Positions 16,671 through 24,962 of a DNA stretch of 42,762 nucleotides are shown piece by piece. The stretch lies in contig JBLNBZ010000059.1 in NCBI GenBank assembly GCA_050260355.1, positions 1 to 42,762 of the forward strand, in the 5' to 3' direction. The notes beneath the pieces were generated by a model, which worked only from the letters and a program-made list of their open reading frames with translations, did not search any database and was not told the origin of the DNA. The translations under genes were made by a program, and so were the position numbers. Position 1 is the first letter of the stretch. Each line of letters begins with the position of its first letter. Origin of the DNA: CADEFX01 sp050260355 (lineage in GTDB: Bacteria; Pseudomonadota; Alphaproteobacteria; Rhizobiales; Hyphomicrobiaceae).

Positions 16671-17414
16671 ATGAGCTGTCGCAGCGAGCAGGAGGCCTCC
16701 GCGAGCCGTAGGTGGCAGCGGCTTGCGGCCATGGCTGTGCACACATTCACGGCGACGGGTGCGGTGTGCGCGTTGCTGGCCACGCGGTCCGTGTGGTTGG
16801 GAGACTGGGAGGGCGTGTTTCTTTGGCTTGGTGTGGCGTTGGTCGTCGATGGCTTGGATGGTGCGCTTGCTCGCCTCGCGGATGTGAACCGGCACCTGCC
16901 TCGAATTTCAGGAGATCGATTGGACCAGGTTGTCGACTATTTGACGTATGTGTTTGTGCCGGTCCTGACGTTGCTGCATGCGGGGTTCCTGCGCGGGTGG
17001 AGCGGTCTGCTGCTGGGATGGCTGATCCTTCTATCCTCGCTGTTCCACTTTTCTGATCTCGATAACAAGGCAGAGGATCACAGCTTCGTCGGCTTTCCCG
17101 CGCTCTGGAACATCGTGGCGTTCTATGCCTTCGCGTTCAGCTTGCCGAACTGGTTGCTCGCTTTCATCATACTGATCTGCGCTGCGCTCACGTTCGTGCC
17201 GATGCGGTGGGCGCACCCGTTGCGCGTTGTCGCCCTTCGCCGGATCACCCTGCCGCTGACCGTGGTCTGGATGCTGGCCGCCACGTGGACGATCTGGCGC
17301 GGCTTTCCTGCGGATGCGTGGGCGAAGCTCGTGCTTGCGGTGGCCGCGCTCTACGTCGTGGCATTGGCTGTCGCGCGGCCGTGGTATCCGGGTGGCGGCA
17401 AGGCCGCGCCTTGA
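16671..17414 (+). CDS. pcs: Phosphatidylcholine synthase
   Basis: Pcs condenses CDP-diacylglycerol with choline to give phosphatidylcholine and CMP in the inner membrane, a route typical of rhizobia and relatives that take choline from a host or soil. The 247-residue product is close to the length of the Sinorhizobium enzyme. The CDP-alcohol phosphotransferase motif is complete in its Pcs form: DGALAR, 12 residues, then GDRLDQVVD (DG-x2-AR-x12-G-x3-D-x3-D). About eight hydrophobic segments follow, with LTYVFVPVLTLLHAG, FPALWNIVAFYAF and LTFVPMRWAHPLRV as recognisable family blocks. The start at 16671 is favoured because a terminator occupies 16633-16660; an ATG at 16731 is possible but would shorten the N-terminus relative to known enzymes. 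No good ribosome-binding site is seen, so a very short leader is likely. Confidence 0.9.
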   Translation: MSCRSEQEASASRRWQRLAAMAVHTFTATGAVCALLATRSVWLGDWEGVFLWLGVALVVDGLDGALARLADVNRHLPRISGDRLDQVVDYLTYVFVPVLTLLHAGFLRGWSGLLLGWLILLSSLFHFSDLDNKAEDHSFVGFPALWNIVAFYAFAFSLPNWLLAFIILICAALTFVPMRWAHPLRVVALRRITLPLTVVWMLAATWTIWRGFPADAWAKLVLAVAALYVVALAVARPWYPGGGKAAP

Positions 17415-17460
17415 GCGAGGTCGTTGCCGCTAACCGTGCCGTGCCGCGAACGCAAGTTTC

Positions 17461-17871
17461 TCAGGACGCCGGTGCCTTCGAGTAGTCGGCATCCGACACA
17501 GGCTCGAGCCACGCGGTGCCTTCGCCCTTATCGTTCGTCTCCGACATCGCCAGGTGCGCGAAGAGGTGGCCAGGTGCAGCGCCGTGCCAGTGGCGCGCGT
17601 TCGGCGGGATGATCACGGTATCGCCGGGGAACAGCGCCACGACCGCCTCGCCCTCCTGCTGATAGCGTCCCTCGCCCGATAGCACGTGCAGAACTTGGCC
17701 GACCGGATGTGTGTGCCAGTTGGTCCGCGCACCTGGTGTGAATGTGACGCGCGTCGCCCGCATGCGGGACGGCTTTGCGCCGACGACGACCTCATCCATC
17801 CAAACAATGCCCGTGAAGTTGGCGGCTGGCGCCTGACGCGTGGGTCGCGCGCCTGCTCTCAATACCGGCAT
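17461..17871 (-). CDS. Cupin-domain protein
   Basis: A 136-residue single-domain cupin with the two conserved motifs. Motif 1 is GARTNWHTHPVGQVLHVLSGEG, with His53 and His55 as metal ligands and Gln59 where the usual Glu would be. Motif 2 is PGDTVIIPPNARHWHGA, with the third His. Small cupins of this form are often called carboxymuconolactone-decarboxylase-associated or quercetin-dioxygenase-like, but their reactions are mostly unknown. An excellent ribosome-binding site (AGGAGG, 8 bases before the ATG) fixes the start. It converges on pcs with a 46-base gap and is divergent from the catabolic operon, from which it is separated by 536 bases. A link to that operon is possible but unproven. Confidence 0.88.
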   Translation of the reverse strand: MPVLRAGARPTRQAPAANFTGIVWMDEVVVGAKPSRMRATRVTFTPGARTNWHTHPVGQVLHVLSGEGRYQQEGEAVVALFPGDTVIIPPNARHWHGAAPGHLFAHLAMSETNDKGEGTAWLEPVSDADYSKAPAS

Positions 17872-18407
17872 GTCTTGAACCTCCTGATCGGTTGAGCTCG
17901 GTTGTTAGGGTGGACTTGATGCCATTAGCCCTGGCTCGCTCTCGAGTAGTCGCCGTCGGCTGCGGAAAGTTTGCGCGGGGAGATGCTAGTTCACTGAAGG
18001 GCAACGCGCCATCATCGCAGGCCCGCCGCGCCGCAAAGCTACCCCGCAGCGAGGTCTCAGCATTTTGATGCAGGTGGAGCACTCATCGCTCGCCGGGGAA
18101 GGCGCAATGCACCGGGATCCTTTCCCCCTTGCCCATTGGTTGCGCTTATGCGGCTGCCCTCTCGGCAAGATTTGACCGGCATGCGAGCCATGTCATGTGC
18201 AATGCGCGGCTGACGCCGCACCTTGAGACGGGCGGCCAAGCGTCGCCGCGGGGCCCGACGGGCGCCTAGCGACTGGTTCGACCACACCCCTGTGCTGTGT
18301 CGCTTGCCGCCGACTTTCCCCGAGCTTCGACCAGAGGTGCCCGCGGCATTTCCCGGCTTGCAGCGAGGCGCATTGACTCCCCGTACTGTTGAAAGTATGG
18401 ATGTCGC
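17872..18407. other. Divergent control region of the cupin gene and the catabolic operon
   Basis: 536 bases with no convincing gene. It must hold the promoters for the minus-strand cupin gene (AGGAGG at its left end) and for the thirteen-gene operon on the plus strand. A promoter candidate lies at 18373-18401. I found no strong palindrome that would mark the GntR-family operator. Confidence 0.5.
18373..18401 (+). promoter_or_regulatory. Candidate promoter of the catabolic operon
   Basis: TTGACT (five of six to the sigma-70 -35 consensus), 17-base spacer, then TATGGA (three of six to the -10 consensus). If used, transcription would begin at or within a few bases of the GntR start codon at 18408, giving a leaderless or near-leaderless mRNA. 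No ribosome-binding site is seen before that ATG, which fits. The weak -10 is compatible with a regulated promoter. Confidence 0.35.
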
Positions 18408-19172
18408 ATGACGAATGTCGACAATCCAGAATCGTTTGGCTTCCAGCCTTTCGCGAGCCGCACTCTGTCGGACCTCGCGTTCGTTACGATTGAGAGGGCG
18501 ATCGTGACGGGTCAGATCGCGCCGGGCTCCAAGATCAGTGAAGCGGAACTGGCCAAGTCGTTTGGCATCAGCCGCGGCTCGCTGCGGGAAGCCTTGCGGC
18601 GTCTCGAAGGGCGCAAATTGATCGAGCGCATCCCGCACGTGGGCGTGCGCGTCATACGCTTAGACATACGCCAGGTTTTAGACGCTTTCCACGTGCGCGA
18701 GGTGCTCGAGGGGATGGCGTGTGGCTTGGCCGCTCAGCGCATGAGCGACAGCGACCTCGACGAGCTGCAGCGCATTCTCGCAAGTCACCGTGATAGCAAG
18801 CCCGTGCAGCGGGGAGACGCGTATTTTCAAGATGCCGGAGACTTCGACTTTCACTACCGCATTGCTTTGGGCAGCCGGAACGACACGCTGCGTGAGCTTT
18901 TGTGTGAAGATCTCTATTACCCGTTGCGTGTGTACCGCTACCAATCCGGGACGGTGCCGGGCCGCGCGCAAGAGGCGTTCAAGCAGCATTCCGAGATCCT
19001 GGCGGCCCTCCGAGCGAGAGATTCCGATCAAGCCGAGCGCCTGATGCGCCAGCATATCGCCGAGGCGCGATCGATCCTGCAGTCGACTTGGGCGATGGAG
19101 GAGCACAAGGCCGCGAGCAATGCTGCTGACACTGCCGGCAAACTGGCCGCGACGGCAGAGTTGCCCAAATGA
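18408..19172 (+). CDS. GntR-family transcriptional regulator, FadR/FCD subfamily
   Basis: A 254-residue repressor or activator that probably controls the operon it heads. The winged helix-turn-helix occupies about residues 20-87: IERAIVTGQIAPGSKISEAEL, then SFGISRGSLREALRRLE, then GRKLIERIPHVGVRVI. The FCD ligand-binding domain follows (about 93-225). It has the acidic and histidine positions that bind metal in this fold: FDFHYRIAL, FKQHSEILAAL and RQHIAEARSIL. FCD regulators typically sense organic acids or acyl-CoA compounds, which agrees with the downstream genes. Its TGA overlaps the ATG of the enoyl-CoA hydratase gene (ATGA), so regulator and enzymes share one transcript, implying autoregulation. 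No ribosome-binding site is visible, possibly a leaderless start. Confidence 0.93.
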   Translation: MTNVDNPESFGFQPFASRTLSDLAFVTIERAIVTGQIAPGSKISEAELAKSFGISRGSLREALRRLEGRKLIERIPHVGVRVIRLDIRQVLDAFHVREVLEGMACGLAAQRMSDSDLDELQRILASHRDSKPVQRGDAYFQDAGDFDFHYRIALGSRNDTLRELLCEDLYYPLRVYRYQSGTVPGRAQEAFKQHSEILAALRARDSDQAERLMRQHIAEARSILQSTWAMEEHKAASNAADTAGKLAATAELPK

Positions 19173-19969
19173 CGACTGCGGATGCGACAATGCAAGCGGG
19201 TCGTTTCGAGTTCATTCGCGTGGAGCAAGTGGGCGCGGTTGCGTGCATCTTGCTCAATCGCCCTCAGGCGAGGAACGCGTTGAACGAGTCCATCCGCGCG
19301 GAGCTGAGGGCAAGTTTCTCTGAGGCAGAAGCAAATCCCAGCGTCCGCGCAGTCTTTGTGGCGGGCGAGGGCGAGAGCTTCTGTGCCGGCGCGGACATCA
19401 AGGAGCTGGAGGCTCGGACCGCCCTCGGCTCCAGCTGGGCTGCTGATCGGCTCGACACGCTCGTCGAGAGCATGAGTAAACCCGTCGTCGGTGCCTTGCA
19501 CGGCTACACGCTCGGCGGGGGGTTGGAGCTCGCCCTATCTTTTGCCGTGCGCATCGGGGCCGACAATCTCAAGGCGGGATTTCCCGAGATCAAGCTTGGC
19601 GTGTTTCCGGCGCTGGGTGGAACGCAGCGTTTGCCGCGATTGGTTGGAGAGGGCCGCGCAATCGAGCTCATGCTGACGGGCAGGATCGTGGACGCAAATG
19701 AGGCCTTGCGACTTGGACTTGTGACTGAAGTCGTGCCTGCCGAGAATTTGCGGCAGTACGCCCTGGATTTCGCGCGGCGGCTGGCTGCGGGCCCGCCCGT
19801 TGCCACACGCGTGATCATCGAGGCTGCGCGGCGCGCCGGTGATCTCGGAAGGTCGGAAGGTCTCGATTACGAGCGCCGCTTGTTCGGCATCGTGTGTGCC
19901 ACGAGCGACAAACAAGAAGGTGTGCGGGCTTGGCTTGAAAAGCGGCCCCCGAAGTTCACGGGCAATTAG
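19169..19969 (+). CDS. Enoyl-CoA hydratase/isomerase family protein
   Basis: A 266-residue crotonase-fold protein expected to hydrate a trans-2-enoyl-CoA to the 3-hydroxyacyl-CoA. Both catalytic glutamates of true hydratases are present: Glu120 in GYTLGGGLELAL and Glu140 in FPEIKLGVFPALGGTQRL. The oxyanion hole is made by FCAGADIKEL (about residues 71-80) and the GGG at 117-119. This makes a hydratase more likely than an isomerase or a decarboxylase. The ATG overlaps the regulator's stop by 4 bases, and 17 bases separate it from the ABC transporter ATPase gene. In the inferred pathway it would act after an acyl-CoA dehydrogenase and make the hydroxyacyl-CoA that the retro-aldolase pair cleaves. 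The natural substrate is unknown. Confidence 0.92.
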   Translation: MTTADATMQAGRFEFIRVEQVGAVACILLNRPQARNALNESIRAELRASFSEAEANPSVRAVFVAGEGESFCAGADIKELEARTALGSSWAADRLDTLVESMSKPVVGALHGYTLGGGLELALSFAVRIGADNLKAGFPEIKLGVFPALGGTQRLPRLVGEGRAIELMLTGRIVDANEALRLGLVTEVVPAENLRQYALDFARRLAAGPPVATRVIIEAARRAGDLGRSEGLDYERRLFGIVCATSDKQEGVRAWLEKRPPKFTGN

Positions 19970-19986
19970 CTAACCAAACTTCAAGA

Positions 19987-20796
19987 ATGGCGGGAGGAAT
20001 GCAAGTCTCACGTGGCGATCCAGCAATCAGCATCGATCAAGTCGGCAAGATTTTTACCCGGCGGGGCGGTGGCGATGTGCACGCCGTCAAAGACGTCAAT
20101 GTGGCGGTTTCGGAAGGCGAGTTCGTATGTATCGTCGGCCCCAGTGGATGTGGCAAGTCCACGCTGCTGAAGCTGCTGGCTGGATTGGTGACCCCCACAA
20201 GCGGCCGGATCACGTTTCGCAATGCGGAGATCGTCAGTCCAAGACGTGATGTCGGGATCGTATTCCAATCGCCGGTTTTGCTGCCCTGGCGGACTGCGTT
20301 GCAGAACGTTCTCCTTCCCATTCAGATCTACAAGCTCCAGGAGGGGAAGGCCCGCCAACGCGCTGAAAGACTGTTTGAACTGGTGGGTCTGAAGGGTTTC
20401 GAGGGGAGCTACCCGCACGAGCTCTCCGGCGGCATGCAACAGCGCGTTGCGATTGCCCGCGCGCTGATCCACGACCCGGACATGCTGCTCATGGACGAGC
20501 CGTTCGGTGCGCTTGATGCGATGACCCGGCAGATCATGAATCTCGAGCTGACCCGGATCTGGGAGGCGCAGAAGAAGACCGTTGTCCTGATCACGCATGA
20601 TATTTCGGAAGCAATCTTTCTTGCTGATCGAGTCCTGGTGATGTCCGCGCGGCCCGGCACCATTCTCGAGACGATTCATGTGGACGTGCCGCGCCCGCGT
20701 CGGTTGTCCGTTGTTGCGTCCCCGCAGTTCGGCGCGCACGTCAGTCGTATTCAGCAGCTACTTGGGCTCGATGAATTCGCCCATGCCCACGTTTAG
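19987..20796 (+). CDS. ABC transporter ATP-binding protein, NitT/TauT/SsuB type
   Basis: Cytoplasmic ATPase of an importer for organic anions. With 269 residues it has the full motif set: Walker A GPSGCGKST (51-59), Q-loop FQSPVLLPWRTALQNV (Gln94), signature LSGGMQQRVAIARAL (146-160), Walker B MLLMDEPFGALD (166-177) and the switch His in LITHDISEA. The FQSPVLLPWRT form and the Ala-Leu-Asp D-loop are typical of the nitrate/taurine/sulfonate/aromatic-acid subfamily. Two starts are possible: the ATG at 19987, without an obvious ribosome-binding site, and the ATG at 19999, where GGGAGGA is too close. Translational coupling from the upstream gene 17 bases away may serve. It pairs with the permease and binding protein that follow. 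Confidence 0.94.
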   Translation: MAGGMQVSRGDPAISIDQVGKIFTRRGGGDVHAVKDVNVAVSEGEFVCIVGPSGCGKSTLLKLLAGLVTPTSGRITFRNAEIVSPRRDVGIVFQSPVLLPWRTALQNVLLPIQIYKLQEGKARQRAERLFELVGLKGFEGSYPHELSGGMQQRVAIARALIHDPDMLLMDEPFGALDAMTRQIMNLELTRIWEAQKKTVVLITHDISEAIFLADRVLVMSARPGTILETIHVDVPRPRRLSVVASPQFGAHVSRIQQLLGLDEFAHAHV

Positions 20797-20810
20797 CCCG
20801 GGGAGCTGAT

Positions 20811-21644
20811 ATGCAACGTGCCAACGAGCAAGTCCTTCCTGCAGGCAGCATGGATCGCGCAGAGCCAGCTCTGCCTCGCGCGCTTCGAGCCGGAGGACTG
20901 ATTGCGTTCTACCTTGCGCTGGTCGCCGCGTGGGAGGTGCTTTTCCCGATCTTTGGCGTGCCGGCCTACATCGTTCCTGTTCCCTCGATGATCCTCAAGT
21001 CGCTCCATAACGGGATCTTCGTCGGGCACTATCTGCAGGACTTAGGGATCACGCTGACTGAAATGCTGTCGGGATTTGGCATTGCAGTTGTGCTTGGTGT
21101 GTCGATCGGCGCCCTCATTGTCGAATTCCAGTTCGTCGAGAAGGTCATCTATCCCCTCATCGTCGCTCTTCAAAGCTTGCCGAAGATCGCGCTTGCGCCG
21201 CTCATTCTCATTTGGGTGGGCTTCGGCATCGAGTCGAAGATCACCATGGCCGCGTTGGTTGCGTTCTTTCCCATGCTGGTCAACACGATCAGCGGCCTGC
21301 GCGCATACGATCACGACATGCACGAGTTGTTCCGCAGCCTGTCGGCGAGCCGGTGGCAAAGGCTCTGGCACCTCAAGGTCCCGAGCGCCCTTCCGTTCAT
21401 CATCGCGGGACTGGATGTCAGCTTCATCTTTGCGCTGCTCGGCGCGATCGTCGGCGAATTCGTCGGCTCCTCGGCGGGCCTCGGTTACGCGATTGTTCAG
21501 CTGCAATACCAGTTCGACACGGCCGGCGTATTCGCCATCCTCGTTCTCCTCGCCGTCATCGGCGTAACTGGGCACACCATCATCGGCTGGTTGGGAAGAC
21601 GCGCGGCCTTCTGGCAGGCATCCGGTTCGCGCGATAGGCGCTAG
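20811..21644 (+). CDS. ABC transporter permease, NitT/TauT/SsuC type
   Basis: Inner-membrane permease of the same importer, 277 residues with about six membrane segments. The first is around ALRAGGLIAFYLALVAAWEVLF. The cytoplasmic EAA-type coupling loop is SLSASRWQRLWHLKVPSALP, which docks on the ATPase. The segment LLGAIVGEFVGSSAGLGYAIV is a strong family mark of SsuC/TauC/nitrate permeases. The start is the ATG at 20811 with GGGGAG 5 bases upstream. It lies 14 bases behind the ATPase gene and 27 before the binding-protein gene. Having one permease gene, it probably forms a homodimer in the membrane. Confidence 0.93.
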   Translation: MQRANEQVLPAGSMDRAEPALPRALRAGGLIAFYLALVAAWEVLFPIFGVPAYIVPVPSMILKSLHNGIFVGHYLQDLGITLTEMLSGFGIAVVLGVSIGALIVEFQFVEKVIYPLIVALQSLPKIALAPLILIWVGFGIESKITMAALVAFFPMLVNTISGLRAYDHDMHELFRSLSASRWQRLWHLKVPSALPFIIAGLDVSFIFALLGAIVGEFVGSSAGLGYAIVQLQYQFDTAGVFAILVLLAVIGVTGHTIIGWLGRRAAFWQASGSRDRR

Positions 21645-21671
21645 CATCCTAGAAAATCGTGGGAGAAAAGA

Positions 21672-22763
21672 ATGATACTAGCTCGCGCATTAAGGCTTGC
21701 GCTCGGCATGCTCGCGGCCGGACTGGTGACAGCGCAGCTGAGCGTGCCCGCCCTGGCGCAGACGCCCAAGCGCGTGCAGCTCGCTTACGGGGTTACCGGC
21801 GTCGATCCCAGCACCGCACCGTGGCTTTCCGCCGCAAAAACAGGCGGCTTCTGGCAGGAAGAAGGTCTCGACGTTCAGGTCACCGGCTTTAACGGCGCCG
21901 GCCCTGCGCTTCAGCTTCTCGCCAATGGCCAGGTCGATGCCGTCTTCACCGGCACGCCAGACATGATGCGCCTCCGCGAGGAGGGAATGCGCATTATCAC
22001 CGTCGCCAACGCTTATGACAGCAATCACATCTATCCGGTGGTTCTCGATTCCAGCTCCATTCGCACCATCCAGGACTTTCGCGGCAAGCGCATGGGTATC
22101 CAGACCATGACGGGATCGATTGCGCTCTGGACGAAAGTTCTTCTCCAGGCCAACGGTCTCAAGATGGAAGATCTCTCCACCGTGATCCCGGTGGGCACAG
22201 GATCGCCCGCCCTGCACGCGCTACGCAGTGGACAGATCGATATCCTCACGGAGTGGCATGGTCACTATGCACTCCTGGAGACGCAGTTCGGCCTCAAGTT
22301 CCGCAAGTTCGACGATGACCCCTCTCTTGGGCAGAACTCATTTGTCCAGGCCTTCTTCGTTCGCGAGGAGACAGCCGAGAAGGATCCGCAGATGGTCCTC
22401 GGTCTCCTGCGGGGCATTGCAAAGGGAATTATTTTCGCACGCGAAAACCCCGAGGCGACCGCGCGCGGTCACTTCGAGCAGCAGCCGCGGACGCGCCCAA
22501 CAAACGTCCCGCTGGACGAGGCCGTTCAGGCCGCGGGTAAGGTCATCCGCGAGAACGTCAAGCTTTCGCTCAAGACGACCGCCGACAGAAATTGGGGTTA
22601 CGCCACACAGGCGCAGGTGGAGCGTGTGCGCGATGTCCTGCTGGAAGCCGGCATCATCAAGCAGAAGTTGGGCTGGGAGCAGTACTACACACCGCGGTTC
22701 GTCAAGGAAATGAACGCCTTCGACGTGGATGCCGTGATCAAGCGCGCAAAAGCTGCGCATTGA
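21672..22763 (+). CDS. ABC transporter substrate-binding protein (SsuA/NMT1/ThiY-like)
   Basis: Periplasmic receptor of the importer, 363 residues. A signal peptide of about 29 residues ends VPALAQTPK. The mature region starts VQLAYGVTGVDPSTAPW, and the fold marks are GGFWQEEGLDVQV, GAGPALQLLANGQVDAVFTG, DFRGKRMGIQTMTGS and GTGSPALHALRSGQIDILTEW. These are typical of NMT1-like proteins, which bind thiamine precursors, nitrate, sulfonates, taurine or aromatic acids such as phthalate. The ligand cannot be read from the sequence but should be the substrate of the adjacent CoA-dependent pathway, most likely an organic acid. Ribosome-binding site GGGAG lies 7-8 bases before the ATG. It is 28 bases ahead of the first acyl-CoA dehydrogenase gene. 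Confidence 0.92.
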   Translation: MILARALRLALGMLAAGLVTAQLSVPALAQTPKRVQLAYGVTGVDPSTAPWLSAAKTGGFWQEEGLDVQVTGFNGAGPALQLLANGQVDAVFTGTPDMMRLREEGMRIITVANAYDSNHIYPVVLDSSSIRTIQDFRGKRMGIQTMTGSIALWTKVLLQANGLKMEDLSTVIPVGTGSPALHALRSGQIDILTEWHGHYALLETQFGLKFRKFDDDPSLGQNSFVQAFFVREETAEKDPQMVLGLLRGIAKGIIFARENPEATARGHFEQQPRTRPTNVPLDEAVQAAGKVIRENVKLSLKTTADRNWGYATQAQVERVRDVLLEAGIIKQKLGWEQYYTPRFVKEMNAFDVDAVIKRAKAAH

Positions 22764-22791
22764 ATGTCACTGCCCGCCGGAGAACGTGCGC

Positions 22792-23934
22792 ATGAGTTTC
22801 GAGCTGACAAAAGAGCAGGCGGCGCTGAAATCGGAGGTTCGCCAGTTCGCAGATTCCGTGCTGAGACCCACAGCCGAAGAGCGGAGTCGTAACTCGGTCT
22901 GGGATGTCTCGCTTTGGCAGCAAATCGGCCAACGCAAATGGCCTGGTGTCGTAATCCCAGCCGAGTATGGTGGGATGGGTGCCGGCGCAATGGAGCACGC
23001 CATTATCGTCAGCGAGGTTTCGCGCGTCGACGCGAGCCTCGGAGCATCCCTCAACCTTCTCCAACAAACCGTAATGGCGATCTTGTCATTTGCCACAGAG
23101 GAGCAGAAGGCGCGGTATCTGCCGCTCCTGGCCACGGGCGAAAGCTTTTCGATCACCGGCATCACCGAAGCCGAATCCGGATCCAAGCTCGAGGATATGC
23201 GCACGCAAGCGGTCAAAGACGGCAACGGATGGGTGCTCAACGGCACCAAGACGGAGGTGCATATCCCCGAGCACGTGCAGATCTGCCTCGTCTTCGCGAA
23301 GACCTCGACGGGCATCAGTGCGTTTCTGGTTGAGACGGCCAATCCGGGATTTCGAGTTGTCGGAAAGCGCGAGATCGTCGGATTGCGCGGGTTGCCCATG
23401 TCTGCCGTCGCCTTCGACGATTGCCATCTGACTGGCGATTGCCTTCTCGGTCGCGAGGGCGGGGCCTATGACGTGTTCTTCAAATCCTTCGACCTCACCC
23501 GCATCGGCAACGCTGCAAAGTGCATCGGTATCGCCGAAGGGGCGTTGGACGAGGCAATTGCCTACGCGCGCAAGCGCAAAGTCGGCGATAACGTCGTTAC
23601 CGATTTCCAGGGCATCCGCTGGCAGATTGCCGATCTCGATACGAAAATCGAGGGAGCGAAGCTGCTCATGCAAAAGGCGGCCGAGGAATATCAAAGGACT
23701 GGCCGCAGCACGGCGAACTCAGCGCGCGCCAAGTTGCTGGCAAGCACCGCGGCGATGGATGCCACCGTCGTTGCTCTGCAGATCACAGGCAGCCATGGCT
23801 GCTTCTCCGAGTTCCCGTTCGCTCGCTACATGATGGACGCGAAAGTATCCCAGATCACCGGTGGCACCATCGAGATCCTGCGCAACACCATTGCGCGCGA
23901 TCGCCTCGGAAAAGTCACTGCGCCGACGTTTTGA
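22792..23934 (+). CDS. Acyl-CoA dehydrogenase family protein (first of two)
   Basis: A 380-residue FAD enzyme that would oxidise an acyl-CoA to the enoyl-CoA. The start is the ATG at 22792, with GGAG 9 bases upstream; the GTG two codons earlier is too close to that site. Seen in order: the N-terminal helical domain FELTKEQAALKSEVRQFADSV, the FAD-binding TGITEAESGSKLEDMRT, the beta-domain FDDCHLTGDCLLG, and the C-terminal domain with ARKRKVGDNVVTDFQGIRW and QITGGTIEILRNTIARDRLG. The glutamate that acts as base in medium-chain enzymes (in YEGT) is Gly here, so the base, if any, must lie elsewhere, as in isovaleryl-type enzymes. This differs from the second dehydrogenase in the operon and suggests a different substrate or reaction. 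Confidence 0.93.
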   Translation: MSFELTKEQAALKSEVRQFADSVLRPTAEERSRNSVWDVSLWQQIGQRKWPGVVIPAEYGGMGAGAMEHAIIVSEVSRVDASLGASLNLLQQTVMAILSFATEEQKARYLPLLATGESFSITGITEAESGSKLEDMRTQAVKDGNGWVLNGTKTEVHIPEHVQICLVFAKTSTGISAFLVETANPGFRVVGKREIVGLRGLPMSAVAFDDCHLTGDCLLGREGGAYDVFFKSFDLTRIGNAAKCIGIAEGALDEAIAYARKRKVGDNVVTDFQGIRWQIADLDTKIEGAKLLMQKAAEEYQRTGRSTANSARAKLLASTAAMDATVVALQITGSHGCFSEFPFARYMMDAKVSQITGGTIEILRNTIARDRLGKVTAPTF

Positions 23935-23945
23935 GGGTTGATTTG

Positions 23946-24962
23946 ATGAGTGGTCCAGTCGGTGTCTGCCTGCGTCCCGAGTACGACGACTATTCACTCG
24001 ACCGCATGGGCGAGTATGCCAAGACCGCCGAGAGGAATGGCTTTCATTCCGTGTGGCTGGCGGAAAGCTGGGGTCTCGACGCAATCGCGCTGTTGAGCCA
24101 TCTCGGCGCCCTGACCGAGCGGATCAAGCTTGGAACGGCGATCGTCAATGTTTTCAGCCGAACGCCGGCCCTTCTCGCAATGGCGTCGGTGACGGTCAAC
24201 GACCTCTATCCGGGCCGCTTCATCCTTGGACTGGGGGCGTCGACCAAGGCGCTCGTCGAGGGCTTTCACGGCATGTCGTTCGACAAGCCGGTGACGCGCA
24301 TGCGAGAGACGGCCGAGATTGTTCGGCAGGCGATGTCGGGTCAGGAGGTTCGATACCGCGGAACGCTTGTCTCTCTGGAAGGCTATCGCCTTCGCGTCAA
24401 GCCGCGTGCAACTCCACCTCCGATATATATGGCGGCTCTGTCCCCGGCGAGCATGCGCGTGGTCGCCGAGCACGCCGACGGCTGGTTGCCCTACCTTCTG
24501 CCCGTGCGCGGTATTGCCAAGATGGCAGCCGATCTGCGCGAAGGTGCGAAGGCGGCAGGGCGCCCCGAGAATGCCGTCTCCATTGCGCCGATGGTTGTCA
24601 CAGCGGTTTCTCGCGACGGCGACGAGGCGCGGGATGCTGCGCGCCGCCATATCGGTTTCTACTTGGGCGCGATGGGACCGCACTATCGGGGTTTCGTCGC
24701 CGGATTCGGCTTCGAGGATGAAGTCGAGCGCATTCGTGTCGCCTGGGCGGCGAAGCAGCAAGACGCGGCCTATGCCGCAGTGACCGATGAGATGCTGGCA
24801 GAGCTGGCCATTGCGGGTACCCCGGTGGAAGCCCGTAGGCAGCTCGATCACATCCGCGCGGCCGGCGCGGACCTGCCGATCCTGTTTTTTCCAGGCGCCT
24901 GCACCAATGCCATGGTGGAGCTCGCGATCGAGACCATGGCGTCCACGGAGCCGTCCCGGTGA
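23946..24962 (+). CDS. LLM-class flavin-dependent oxidoreductase
   Basis: A 338-residue luciferase-like TIM-barrel oxidoreductase. Family signatures are the N-terminal YAKTAERNGFHSVWLAES, LGTAIVNVFSRTPALLAMASVTVNDLYPGRFILGLGAS, and the C-terminal VARRQLDHIRAAGADL-like helix (VEARRQLDHIRAAGADLPIL). Members use FMN with a reductase, or coenzyme F420, and act as monooxygenases or reductases. The F420-type annotation often given to this subfamily is uncertain in alphaproteobacteria. The start is the ATG at 23946, with GAGGG 8 bases upstream, rather than the TTG at 23931 that overlaps the previous stop. Its stop overlaps the GTG start of the next gene (GTGA). It may carry out an oxygenation or reduction on the CoA ester or free acid; the exact step is unknown. 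Confidence 0.9.
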   Translation: MSGPVGVCLRPEYDDYSLDRMGEYAKTAERNGFHSVWLAESWGLDAIALLSHLGALTERIKLGTAIVNVFSRTPALLAMASVTVNDLYPGRFILGLGASTKALVEGFHGMSFDKPVTRMRETAEIVRQAMSGQEVRYRGTLVSLEGYRLRVKPRATPPPIYMAALSPASMRVVAEHADGWLPYLLPVRGIAKMAADLREGAKAAGRPENAVSIAPMVVTAVSRDGDEARDAARRHIGFYLGAMGPHYRGFVAGFGFEDEVERIRVAWAAKQQDAAYAAVTDEMLAELAIAGTPVEARRQLDHIRAAGADLPILFFPGACTNAMVELAIETMASTEPSR

